A program made the translations under genes and the position numbers. This document shows positions 7,503 to 16,894 of a DNA stretch of 64,000 nucleotides, piece after piece (the first letter of the stretch is position 1; each line of letters starts with the position of its first letter). The notes under the pieces are model-generated. The model searched no databases and was not told where the DNA came from. It saw nothing but the letters and a program-made list of their open reading frames with translations. Source of the DNA: Carnobacterium gallinarum DSM 4847 (GTDB taxonomy: Bacteria; Bacillota; Bacilli; Lactobacillales; Carnobacteriaceae). The stretch is from NCBI RefSeq assembly GCF_000744375.1, contig NZ_JQLU01000002.1, positions 1-64,000 of the forward strand. Direction: 5' to 3'.

Positions 7503-8384
7503 TTAGTTGAATGACACATATACTATTTGTGTTTTAGGAATATACTCTATAAGTACTGATTGGGCTTCTCCAGTAGTTGTATTAGCGATAGCTCTATATT
7601 TATTTTTTTCGATTTTATCTGTTATTGTTACATTTTGAATATCTATCCCATATTTATCAACTAATATTTGTTTAGCTGTTTGTTCCAGTTCATCAGTTTG
7701 ATAACCTGGAAGTGCTATTGATATACCTAAAGAAATAACAATTGCTGCTATAGGTACCCAATTTTTGTTAAATACATCTGGAATTTCAGGCCACATTGTC
7801 TCGCCTAGTTCTTCTTTTCTTCGAACATCAATTTTCCCACAAACACCAAAAATAATTGCGGATATTAGAATTCCAATTTTGTAATCTGAATGCAAAAAAA
7901 CATATCCAAAAGGTAGTGATATCAAAAGGGTCAAACTGTAAAGATATAAGCCTTTTTTCCATAATCCTTTGTAAATATAGTAAAACACTGAAAATACAAT
8001 TGCCCAGAAACTTAAATTAGTTTTCTTCCAAAAATTCTTAATATTATTAAGAAAATCGTTATTTAAATTGGATTTATTGTTACTAAATTTTTGTTCATAT
8101 TTTTTGTCTTGGAAAATTTCAACATCTTCAATCAAATTATATACTTCCACTGTATCTTCTTTCGAGACTTCTTCACTGATAGATTCATCCTCAACATATT
8201 CTGTGTCATTACTATCTATTTTTATTTCCTCAATAATGTTTCCATTATCTTTTCTATTGTTGAATTCATCCGTGCTATTTACTTCTTCAATATTTTCTTT
8301 TTCTGGTTCAATTTTATGGCCACAAGCGCTACAAAATTTTGCTTCTTTAAAATTTTTAACTCCACATTCTGTACAAAAATTCAT
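7503..8384 (-). CDS. Zinc-ribbon membrane protein
   Basis: 293 residues. The N-terminus is a zinc ribbon (MNFCTECGVKNFKEAKFCSA, four Cys in two CxxC pairs). An acidic low-complexity linker (about 28-95) leads to a hydrophobic region with several membrane segments (about 130-230), whose FWAIVFSVFYYIYKGLWKKG resembles DUF2628-type membrane proteins. The last 75 residues, after the final helix, form a soluble domain. Membrane-bound and probably a sensor or scaffold; its function is unknown. It stands alone, just beyond the IS3 right end and downstream of a decayed lipoprotein gene on the same strand. Confidence 0.75.
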   Translation of the reverse strand: MNFCTECGVKNFKEAKFCSACGHKIEPEKENIEEVNSTDEFNNRKDNGNIIEEIKIDSNDTEYVEDESISEEVSKEDTVEVYNLIEDVEIFQDKKYEQKFSNNKSNLNNDFLNNIKNFWKKTNLSFWAIVFSVFYYIYKGLWKKGLYLYSLTLLISLPFGYVFLHSDYKIGILISAIIFGVCGKIDVRRKEELGETMWPEIPDVFNKNWVPIAAIVISLGISIALPGYQTDELEQTAKQILVDKYGIDIQNVTITDKIEKNKYRAIANTTTGEAQSVLIEYIPKTQIVYVSFN

Positions 8385-8508
8385 TTTTTAATTTCTCTCC
8401 TTTTATTGTGTTCTTTTTAATATTCTATAAAGCTTTGTTTGTAAAATTATGTCACCTTCTGATGACCGTAAGACATTGTAGATTGACCATTAGAAGAGTT
8501 ATCTAGTG

Positions 8509-9103
8509 TTATAAGCAAGAACTTTTATAATTTTCATCATACGACCATTTACCCATTGAAGTTCCTACCATTACTGCATCTGTTCCTGAGTAAAAACTAT
8601 ACCTATTACCAAAGTCGTCTTGGAATGCTGTATATCTACTATCCTTTGTAAGATAATTTTTCCTACCCTATAAAGTTATGATTTCTACCACTTGGCTCAA
8701 TAATTCATCATATTTTACTTTCATTCTTGCGATGTAGCTTTCAATTTTTTTAGTTTCTGCAGTAGTATAGGGATTACTTTCATATAATGTTTCTAAAAAA
8801 TTAATTCGCAATAAAACTTCTTCGTTTGTGTATATTTTCTACCAAATCTATGATGTTTTTTTCTTCTCTTTTAAATCCATCATCTATGTTACTTGAGGAC
8901 TCATTTATTTCAGTTTCTGTACTATTAATGTTCCTTGAGTTTTTAGAATCCGACTCATTTTCATTAGTATTTTCTTCCTTTTCTATCGATGAACGTTTCC
9001 TTGTATGAGATGAAGGCAAAGATTTCTGCATATTATTCGATCGATATCCGACTAAAAATGTGACAGGCGCTAGCAAAATTATTCCCAATTTATATTTTTT
9101 CAT
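8509..9103 (-). pseudogene. Decayed lipoprotein-like gene
   Basis: An ORF starting at 9103 (MKKYKLGIILLAPVTFLVGY) looks like a lipoprotein precursor whose lipobox Cys has become Tyr (LVGY instead of LVGC), followed by a Ser/Glu/Asn-rich linker. Near 8830 the frame is lost, but reading continues in another frame (EVLLRINFLETLYESNPYTT and onward to EIITL). After a stop, a further coding-like piece runs to a TAA at 8509 (SRYTAFQDDFGNRYSFYSGT). Together this looks like one gene of about 200 codons broken by a frameshift and a stop. It lies downstream of hsdS. Confidence 0.5.
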
Positions 9104-9128
9104 ATTTCCATCAATTAAAAATTTCAAG

Positions 9129-9704
9129 TTAAACTAACATTTTCTGTAAAAATCCTTTTTTCTGTTCTTTTAGTAAATCTAATTTACGCTGATGAAGAGC
9201 GATAGTGTAATCGAGTTGCTGGAAGAAAGTACCGATTTTTGTTTGTTCATCTTCATTTGGTAATAAAATAGAAGCATCTTTTATATCAGAAGAATTGATG
9301 CTTTCAAAAGTTGAACCTGTACTTAGTTTAGTCCAAAAACCATTCTCTTTCATTCTTCCTAATGTTTGAAATATGAATTCGCTACCTTTAATCGACGCTA
9401 CCCCTCGACCAAGAACAACGTCATAATCAGTCTTTCCTACATCCCCAACAGGCGCTCTAACGCTCAAAATTAAGTCTCCCTTATCTGCCTTTTTAGTAAC
9501 TTGTGTAGTCCAAACACGAGGAACAACTTTATTATTTTTCATATCAGCATTTCCTTGCACAAGTATATAATCACTTGGATTTTCAGTATAGTTCTCAGAA
9601 TTTGGTGACTGACCCATAGTGATTTGTACAATATTCCCCAACTTACGCTGTTCCCAATCGTCAGTAAATCCTTCAAATCTTATTTTTGGTTTAGTCGTAC
9701 TCAT
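9129..9704 (-). CDS. hsdS: Type I restriction specificity subunit HsdS, half length
   Basis: 191 residues, about half of a normal HsdS (around 400). It has one target-recognition domain (from RFEGFTDDWEQRKLGNI) and one conserved helical spacer at the end (LDYTIALHQRKLDLLKEQKK). The second recognition domain is absent. It overlaps hsdM by 4 bases (ATGA-type junction). Known half-size S subunits can dimerise and recognise palindromic bipartite sites; alternatively this is a deletion remnant. The start and C-terminus both look like natural HsdS ends. Confidence 0.85.
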   Translation of the reverse strand: MSTTKPKIRFEGFTDDWEQRKLGNIVQITMGQSPNSENYTENPSDYILVQGNADMKNNKVVPRVWTTQVTKKADKGDLILSVRAPVGDVGKTDYDVVLGRGVASIKGSEFIFQTLGRMKENGFWTKLSTGSTFESINSSDIKDASILLPNEDEQTKIGTFFQQLDYTIALHQRKLDLLKEQKKGFLQKMLV

Positions 9705-11289
9705 TTAAATACTGCCTTTGTTGCTTCAATGAGTTCTTTTGTTTCATCTGTCACAGATAATTCATTAAATAAAGTGAGAAAATCTGTCTCTGCTTGAGTC
9801 ATTTCTTCATTTAGTGAGCTCATTTCATTGCTTAATTCAATTAAATCTACTGGTTCTTCTTCTTCAAACGTATCTACATAACGAGGAATGTTTAGGTTAT
9901 AGTCATTTTCTATAAGTTCATCTAACGTCGCAATGTGAGAATATTTTTCGACTTCTTTTCTTTGAATCACTGTATCTAGTATTTTGTCTACATCCTCCGG
10001 ACGTAAATGATTTTGATTTTTTAATTTTTCAAAATCTTTACTTGCATCAATAAAGAGAATATCTGAATCCATTCTATTTTTTCTTAAGATTAACACGCAT
10101 ACTGGAATCGAGGTATTCAAGAATAATTTGTCTGGGAATCCAATCACCACTTCAATTTGATGTTTGTCAATCAGTGCTTTACGGATACGTCCTTCTGCAG
10201 CTCCACGGAATAGAATGCCATGAGGGAGAATAATCGCCATACGTCCATTGTCTTCTAAATGGTACAGACAGTGCAATAAGAATGCATAGTCTGCTTTTGT
10301 TTTAGGCGCAACTCCATATTCTCGCCAGCGAGTGTCGTCTTCACGATCTTTATTATCCCAATGAGCCGAGTAAGGTGGATTGGCCATTACAGCATCAAAC
10401 ATACGAGGCGTGTCTTTTCCTTCTACTACTCCATCTGGCCAATCACTTTTTAACGTATCTGCATGATTGATTTGGATATCATTGTATTCAACTCCATGCA
10501 TCATTAAGTTCATTCGTGATAAACGGTACGGAGTAGCGTCTTTTTCTTGTCCAAAATACTTAATCATGCCACGTTTGTTCGAATTTTTTAAATAGCTGGC
10601 TGTTTTTAGTAAAAGAGAACCTGAACCAATTATTGGATCATAAATAGTAAAGCTTTCTGCTTCTTCTCGACCATGAGTTAAAACACGAGCCATGACTTCA
10701 GAAGGTTCCTTTGGTGTGTAATATTGTCCCATATCAGAAGCCAATACAACCGCAAATTGAGCCACTAGATACTCATAAATATCTGAAACGGTATCGTCCC
10801 CACTAGATAAATCAAATTCAGGTGCAGATAATAAATCAATCATAGAGATCATCACACTAGCACGTGCTTGCGCATTCGCTCCTAAATCCGCACTATCAAA
10901 GCGCATTCCATCAAAAATACCTTCAAAATCATTTTTTGCTTCAAACGCAATTTGCTGATTAAAGTGACCAAAGGTATCTGTCATTTTACCAATATTGAAT
11001 TGATCTTCATCAATTGCTTGTTTCCAATCTGCAAAGAAATCACCTGGTTGAATCCCATAGCCTAGATTTTTTTCATATAATCTAAGGCTTTAGTTGAATC
11101 TTGTGCATACACGTTCTCCCATGTTTCCCCACGTAACGTAAGGTCTAACCATTTTGTTGCTTTTTCAGATAAAAATTTATAAAACAAAATTCCAAAAATA
11201 TAATCTTTATAGGCTGTTAATCCAATTTGTCCTCGTGTTTGATTTAACATCCCCCACATTCTAGTTTGTTGTTCACTTGATAGTCCCAT
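9701..11289 (-). pseudogene. hsdM: Type I DNA methyltransferase HsdM, frameshifted in A7
   Basis: HsdM is split over two frames. The first (11289-11062) encodes the N-terminal helical domain (MGLSSEQQTRMWGMLNQTRG...) and stops at TAG just after a run of seven As (T7 at 11067-11073). One extra A restores MKKNLGYGIQPGDFF and joins the second frame, which continues to 9701. The second part carries the SAM-binding motif DPIIGSGSLLL and the adenine-methylase NPPY motif. Together they make about 529 codons, the normal size. The gene lies between hsdR and hsdS. Translation could restart at an internal ATG (10984), but the product would lack the N-terminal domain. Confidence 0.85.
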
Positions 11290-11329
11290 TCACTTAGTCC
11301 AACTTTCTTTTTCTAATTTTTTTCTTTTT

Positions 11330-14317
11330 TTACAACGAATTAAAGAAATTCATCAAGGCTTCTTCAAAATCAGAAGCACCAAAAAATGAAATATTTTCTT
11401 CTTCTTCAATAAAATGAACGATTTCCGCAAGCTTTGGATTATCATTCAAGGTATAACCTGGTAAGAATAAATCAAAAGCTTCCACAATTCTATTTCCATT
11501 CACATCTTGATTGGCTGCCCAACGACGAATAATTAATTCCCTACGTTGTGTGCGATATTTTCCACGAGTGGTCTGAAGTGTTTCTGTTGTAAAGTGAGTT
11601 GTAATGTCTCCAGATTCAATTTCAACCACAATTTCTTGAATTTCTTTACGACTTTCATCATCCATTGGCGTAATATGTTTCTCAATCGATTCTTTATTCG
11701 CATCGGTTGTCTTATCAATATAGAGATTCAATAGTTCAACTAAGTGATCATAATCAATTATTTCATGGTCATAAAACTCAATTCCCAACTTAATTGCCGT
11801 TATATCTGGCTTTTCTGAAGGAGGTAATTTTTCAATAGCGTCATTTAATCGAGCTTGTAAGCCTCCAAATTCAGCATTACTTGCAATATCTAATGTCACC
11901 ATATGACCCGAAGGTTCATTTTGATCGTTTAATTCCTCAATTTCGCTACCCAGCTCATACCCCTGTTGAATCAAACGTTGAATTTTATTTTGTGTGGGTA
12001 AAGCTAGACCCACAAACTCTTTTAATTCAATCTCTCCACGTGGAACCTGACTAAAATCTTCTCCAGCAAGTTCTTTGAGACGTACGACTGAATCTTCTAA
12101 GCTTAGAATTTGTTGACTTTGTGATTTAGCTAGAATATCATCGTCTTCTAGTCCACCATTTAATTCTTTCTCAGTTTCATCTTCAGCTTCTTGAAGCGTA
12201 TCATTTCCACCTCTTGTATAAATACGTAACGCGTTTTCGACAAAAGCTTGCATCTCATCTCCTTGACGATAAAAACGTACTTTTCCATGAGGTTTACTGT
12301 TTCGGTCAAAGGTACGATTCGTTCGGGACATTGCTTGAATTAACATGCCTTCTTTTAACATCTTATCCATATAAATCATATTAATGTACCGAGAGTCAAA
12401 ACCGGTTAATAATTGATCTGACACAATCACTAAGTCTAAACGATCTTCGTCATTCCCTTTATTGTAAGGCTTTTTACGAGCTAACCTCTTTGTGATATCT
12501 AACATATAGGCACGAGTAGGATTCACTGCGTCTAAGATACTGAATACCTTATAGCGATTCACATAGTCTTTAATCGCTCTTTTTAGAAACTCATTCTGTT
12601 CTTTTGTTCCTACCTCATTGGATTCATCCTTAGAAAATGTCATCGCTACGTTTAAATGAGGAGCTTTTTCTTTGAAAATGTTGTAATAATGCATAACAGC
12701 TTGTTTACCAGACACCGCAAACATAGCTTGAAACTCATTTTCTTTTCTTCTTCCTGCAATTAACGCTCCACTAGAAGTTTTTTCCCAATTGGTTAAAATA
12801 TCTTGGACTACTTCTTGACGGTACATATCACTTTGATAAATTTCTTTTTCATAGTCTTGTGCATCAAATTGAGTATCTGGATTCTCAATCACAAAATTGG
12901 GTTTAAAATACGTCACATCAAACCCTAATACATTCCCATCACCAATCGCATCTTTAATCGTATAGGTGTGTAGACGTTTTCCAAATATATCATGAGTAGA
13001 AATATCTCGTGTCGTTTTTACCTCGTTTAGTTCATCACTATAAAAGTTTGGTGTACCGGTAAAACCAAACCAAGTTGTTTTACTGAATGCTTTCTTAATT
13101 AATCCTACAGATTCTCCACTGGCACTTCTGTGCGCTTCATCCATGATAATGACGTTCCAATCATTATTCACTAAGCCACTTTTTACAGCCTTAGTGAGTC
13201 CTTGAACGGAAATGAGTACGATTTGAGAAGCACCTTTGTGCTTCAATTCTCTTTTAAGCTCCTGTCCATTCACTTTTTTGATTCTATTTTTAAAATGTGC
13301 ATAGGCAAAATCTTTAAAATTATCTAAGGTTTGATCAATCAAATCCACACGGTCTACGATAAAGAGAACAGTACGCACCCTAGGGGACGAAGCTAATAAT
13401 TGAGCAACTTTAAAAGACGTTACCGTTTTACCTGATCCCGTCGTATGCCAAATATAACCACCTTCTTTTTCGATAAGCCCATTGGTTTCCATTTTTCTCA
13501 TTCGATCGATAATTTTTCGTGTTGCTTTGATTTGATAGCTACGCATCACCATCAAATTATCAGAGGATGCATCTGGGATCATATTAATCGTAACCAATCG
13601 ATGTAAGGCAGGAATTCCCATGATTTGGTGCGCAAATTCAAAAGCATCCGTAATGTCTTTATTGTTCTCATCTCTCCATCCAAAAACAAACGTCTTATTG
13701 TAGTTGTCTAATGAATTAGGACGTGCTAAGTAATGAGCTGCGTGCTGGCTAAGGATAAATTGAACTTGGACCATCCCAAATAACCCTTCATATAAGCCAT
13801 CCCCATGATAGCCTTTTAATTGTTCAAAGGCATTCCATTGATTTTGTAGGTGTTCGTCTTTTAATTCAATATGGGCAACAGGAATTCCGTTTATCAGTAA
13901 AGACAAATCAATAATGCGTTTCGTAGTTAATCCTTTGGGTAAATCTGAGAAAATAACTTGATTAACCACTTCATACCGAGAACGTCCACCGGCCACATCA
14001 TCTTCATAAAAAATTTCAATTTCCAAATTAGTTCCATCGTCACGAGTTAACAGAATCGAACCGACTCCACCAGCACCCACTAATAAAAGCTGTGCGTCAA
14101 ACGGCGTACGAATGCGTTGTAGTTCTTGAAGAATCAGGCCAAATTCAATGTCTGAAAGAGGTTTTTTATTCAACTTATGCGCATTCATTTCATTCAATAT
14201 GTCACGCCAGTGTTCTTCTAATTCTTTTATACCAACATTGGAATAGTCTTTTCTATAGGTCCAGCCTTCGGCTTCAATCTTTTTAATTAAAGCCTTTTCA
14301 AATTGTACTTCTGCCAT
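11330..14317 (-). CDS. hsdR: Type I restriction endonuclease subunit HsdR
   Basis: 995-residue motor and nuclease subunit. Near residues 125-153 is the PD-(D/E)xK nuclease (IIDLSLL...VAHIELK). The SF2 translocase follows: Walker A HTTGSGKT (about residue 300), DEAH box IIMDEAHRS, motif III GFTGTP, and motif VI SRTNRTF. A C-terminal helical domain binds the methylase. I start at the ATG at 14317 because GAGAGGG precedes it; an upstream in-frame ATG (14338) has no site. It is the first gene of an R-M-S operon and is intact. With HsdM frameshifted, restriction without methylation would be harmful, so the hsdM defect or its read-through needs checking. Confidence 0.95.
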   Translation of the reverse strand: MAEVQFEKALIKKIEAEGWTYRKDYSNVGIKELEEHWRDILNEMNAHKLNKKPLSDIEFGLILQELQRIRTPFDAQLLLVGAGGVGSILLTRDDGTNLEIEIFYEDDVAGGRSRYEVVNQVIFSDLPKGLTTKRIIDLSLLINGIPVAHIELKDEHLQNQWNAFEQLKGYHGDGLYEGLFGMVQVQFILSQHAAHYLARPNSLDNYNKTFVFGWRDENNKDITDAFEFAHQIMGIPALHRLVTINMIPDASSDNLMVMRSYQIKATRKIIDRMRKMETNGLIEKEGGYIWHTTGSGKTVTSFKVAQLLASSPRVRTVLFIVDRVDLIDQTLDNFKDFAYAHFKNRIKKVNGQELKRELKHKGASQIVLISVQGLTKAVKSGLVNNDWNVIIMDEAHRSASGESVGLIKKAFSKTTWFGFTGTPNFYSDELNEVKTTRDISTHDIFGKRLHTYTIKDAIGDGNVLGFDVTYFKPNFVIENPDTQFDAQDYEKEIYQSDMYRQEVVQDILTNWEKTSSGALIAGRRKENEFQAMFAVSGKQAVMHYYNIFKEKAPHLNVAMTFSKDESNEVGTKEQNEFLKRAIKDYVNRYKVFSILDAVNPTRAYMLDITKRLARKKPYNKGNDEDRLDLVIVSDQLLTGFDSRYINMIYMDKMLKEGMLIQAMSRTNRTFDRNSKPHGKVRFYRQGDEMQAFVENALRIYTRGGNDTLQEAEDETEKELNGGLEDDDILAKSQSQQILSLEDSVVRLKELAGEDFSQVPRGEIELKEFVGLALPTQNKIQRLIQQGYELGSEIEELNDQNEPSGHMVTLDIASNAEFGGLQARLNDAIEKLPPSEKPDITAIKLGIEFYDHEIIDYDHLVELLNLYIDKTTDANKESIEKHITPMDDESRKEIQEIVVEIESGDITTHFTTETLQTTRGKYRTQRRELIIRRWAANQDVNGNRIVEAFDLFLPGYTLNDNPKLAEIVHFIEEEENISFFGASDFEEALMNFFNSL

Positions 14318-14440
14318 TTTAGTGCGCCCTCTCGACATTAAACTAACTGATAATCAATTAGTTTAGATTTTAGTTTTCTTTGTTCTAATCACCGATTACA
14401 ATTTGTTTTTTTATATAAAATAAATCATGTTTTCTGTATT

Positions 14441-14449
14441 ATTATACCA
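14441..14449 (-). promoter_or_regulatory. Extended -10 promoter of the hsd operon
   Basis: On the minus strand TGGTATAAT forms an extended -10 element, about 125 bases before the hsdR ATG. No good -35 box is seen. The leader contains an imperfect palindrome (AAACTAA...TTAGTTT, about 14340-14366) close to the ribosome site, which may be regulatory. Confidence 0.45.
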
Positions 14450-14649
14450 TATTTCTAACGGGTTTGAGCACTAAATATCTTGAATAGACTCGATTTTTAT
14501 TTGGATTACTAAAAAAGCTATCGATAATTGTACCGACCCCAAAAAGGTAGACTTAAAAATCTAATTTTTTGGAGGTCTTTTTTGGATCTGAGTCAATAGG
14601 TGAGACAGTTTTTGAGAGAGATTTTTTTATGTTAAGCAGATAAAATGTG

Positions 14650-15504
14650 CTACTCCAATTGACTAGGAGTCAAATAAGCTAACGCTCTGTGAATTTTTCG
14701 AGTAGCGTAAAATCCTTGTACATAACTAAAAAGTTGAGTTTTCGTTTCTTCAAACATTGAATACGTCGATCTTTGATACACATGTTCTTTCTTTAATGAT
14801 GCATGAAAAGATTCAATTCCTGCATTGTCATAAGGACAGCCTTTACAGCTGTAGGAGTGTGAAATTCCTAATTCTTTAAGCCTTTTTTCATATTCTGCGC
14901 TAGTATATTGGGATCCTAAATCTGTATGCACCATACAATTGTTTAGTAATTCCCGTTTTAGACTAGCGTCTTCTAGAGCTTTAATGACAATTTCTGTTTC
15001 CATGTCTTTATTAAAAGGATACCCACTAATCTTTCTTAAATGCAGATTCATAATCGATGATAACTAGCACCAGCCATTTTCTAGCGTGTGAATATAGGGG
15101 ATATCTGCCACCCATTTTTGATTCAATCCAGTGGTTGAAAAATCCTGGTTTGCTATATTTTTATAGTTTTTTAGAATTTTTTTAGATGATTTTTCTGCTT
15201 TGAATTTTTTAATTGTGATCGATTGAATAGTCTGCCTCTTCATAGACTGTTGAACGCATTTCATGCTTGTTTTTCGATAGTCTTGATACTTCTGAGTAAG
15301 TAGATAATGACTTTTAACGGCACCATAGATACGATCACTTTCGTGATAGATACGTAAAAATCGTTCATCTAATAAATCTCGTTCTAAAGCTCTCTTGGAT
15401 GGTTTAAAATTTATTTTGCGGTAATAGGTTGCTTTAGAAACGTCAAGTAAGTCACACATCTTTTTGACACTATGGCAGCCTGCTTCGCTTTCTTGACGAA
15501 TCAA
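14650..15504 (-). pseudogene. IS3-family OrfB, broken
   Basis: Two frames cover the transposase: 15504-15064 (HTH_21-type N-terminus, ending at the first catalytic region WVADIPYIHT, where the usual DIT/DITY is altered to DIPY) and 15051-14650 (second Asp in MVHTDLGSQYT, Glu in DNAGIESFHASLKKE). A stop and frameshift around 15055 separates them. Non-functional. Confidence 0.8.
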
Positions 15505-15783
15505 CTCAATTAAGTTTAATTTTTTGCCAGAAGTACCGCTACTCTTTTTAAACTTTCAATTTCCTTTTTTAACCGCTTATTTTCTTTGATTAGCTCATGT
15601 TCCTTTAAAAAAAAAGTATCTTTTTGTTTACAGGATTTACTTGATTGATTCATTTGTTAATCGTTGAAACACTCGCGTTATATTTTTTAGACAGTGAGTT
15701 GATAGATTGGCCGGTCTGACTCAGAGATATAATGGATTTTCTAAATTTTTGTGAATATCTTGTAGTAATATTTTTAGTTGGCA
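15505..15783 (-). pseudogene. IS3-family OrfA, broken
   Basis: Starting at 15783, MPTKNITTRYSQKFRKSIIS and following HTH residues are clear, but a Trp codon position after STINK has become TGA, and a frameshift in a T/A-rich run follows. Later codons in another frame give the coiled-coil part (LIKENKRLKKEIESLK). Confidence 0.7.
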
Positions 15784-15918
15784 TAATAAAAAACTCCTTT
15801 ATTAGATTATAACGAACATTTTGTCCGTAATCTTATTATAGGAGCCAAAAGTTATTGTTTGGAAAGTTAGGACTAAAATGACAACTTCACTGGTACTTTT
15901 AATATATCGAAGGGTTTT

Positions 15919-15954
15919 ACAATTCCAAAAGACCAATAGATCTTTTGGAATTGT
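15919..15954. terminator. 14-bp perfect hairpin between IS relic and unknown operon
   Basis: ACAATTCCAAAAGA (15919-15932) pairs with TCTTTTGGAATTGT (15941-15954). There is only a moderate T-rich tail on the plus strand. It may end transcription of the leftward operon that stops at 16079. Confidence 0.5.
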
Positions 15955-16078
15955 TATTGTAATTTTTTAAAATCGTATTTCAATAGTTTCTAAAATAGAT
16001 TTGATACTTAAATAACACTCCTATAAAATTGGAATGGAGTCAATTAACAAAGGTTACCTCAAAAAGATAAAAATTTAA

Positions 16079-16894
16079 TCAAAGATATCTTATCCTTGTT
16101 ATTTCAAAGGTCAAATCGATTTGATCTAACTCATGCATCTGCAATAACTTATTAAGCTTTTCTTTATTATAATTTAAATAATAATCCTCTAACGCACTTA
16201 CAAATTCTTCTGTAAAATTAAACATCCTCTCATAATAGCATTCAAAAATTTTCATACCATATATAGCAACCTGTATATCATTTATATTTTCTCTTATTGA
16301 AAATGCTTTGATACAATACCAAAATTCTTTATAGTATAAATTATCCAAGTCTAACATTGCTTTTTCAAGTCCTTTGTTCTTTAGAACATTACTGTTCTTA
16401 AAGTATTTATTCATATTAAAAGATAAATTTTTATCAAAATTTTTAGTAATGGTTGTTGTGCTTGCTAACATTAAGTGAGGGTTTTTCATCATAATTTCTT
16501 TTGTAATCATTTGCAATCCGGTAAATATTTTTACTGCTTCATTAAAAATTTCGACATTTTCCATTTTTTTTAATGTAATACATAGCCTATCAAACACATG
16601 CGTTATAAATAAGGAAATTGGATATGTTTTAACCATCTCAACATAGATGTATAATCTAATTTCTAGTGGCAAAAAAGATATTTCTCGAGACTTATTAATA
16701 GTAAATCCATCTTTATAGTAATCAATAATAGTAACTTTAATTAATTCTTCAATTTTATTATTGCTCTTAAAAGGTTTGCTATACACTTTTTCTATACTAT
16801 CAAAAAGTATGCTAAATTCTTTGTTAAAATAATCATTAATCTCTTTTGAATTATTAGTATTGATTACTGCTCTTAACTCGTATTTATTCATCAT
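16079..16894 (-). CDS. Unknown helical protein, second gene of a two-gene operon
   Basis: 271 residues; I recognise no family. It looks almost entirely alpha-helical and soluble, rich in Lys, Asn, Ile and Phe, with no signal peptide or catalytic motif I can name. The start overlaps the end of the upstream gene by 11 bases (GGGG upstream of ATGATG), indicating translational coupling and probably a shared complex. Being next to a restriction locus suggests a defence or stress role, which is an inference from position only. Its codon use is as AT-rich as its partner's. Confidence 0.6.
   Translation of the reverse strand: MMNKYELRAVINTNNSKEINDYFNKEFSILFDSIEKVYSKPFKSNNKIEELIKVTIIDYYKDGFTINKSREISFLPLEIRLYIYVEMVKTYPISLFITHVFDRLCITLKKMENVEIFNEAVKIFTGLQMITKEIMMKNPHLMLASTTTITKNFDKNLSFNMNKYFKNSNVLKNKGLEKAMLDLDNLYYKEFWYCIKAFSIRENINDIQVAIYGMKIFECYYERMFNFTEEFVSALEDYYLNYNKEKLNKLLQMHELDQIDLTFEITRIRYL

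Larger units (their letters stand above)
14530..15896 (-). mobile_element. Degenerate IS3-family element
   Basis: A full-length but inactive IS3 relic on the minus strand. It contains an orfA remnant, a frameshifted orfB, and ends that resemble each other (TGTACC near 14530; complement AGTACC near 15896). Its nearest relative in the window is the orfA fragment at 18943-19137. It separates hsdR from the unknown two-gene operon to its right. Confidence 0.7.

Noticed and set aside
8068-8420. Two plus-strand ORFs of about 108 codons
   Set aside because: They are antisense shadows of the zinc-ribbon membrane protein gene, with biased Phe/Ser/Ile composition.
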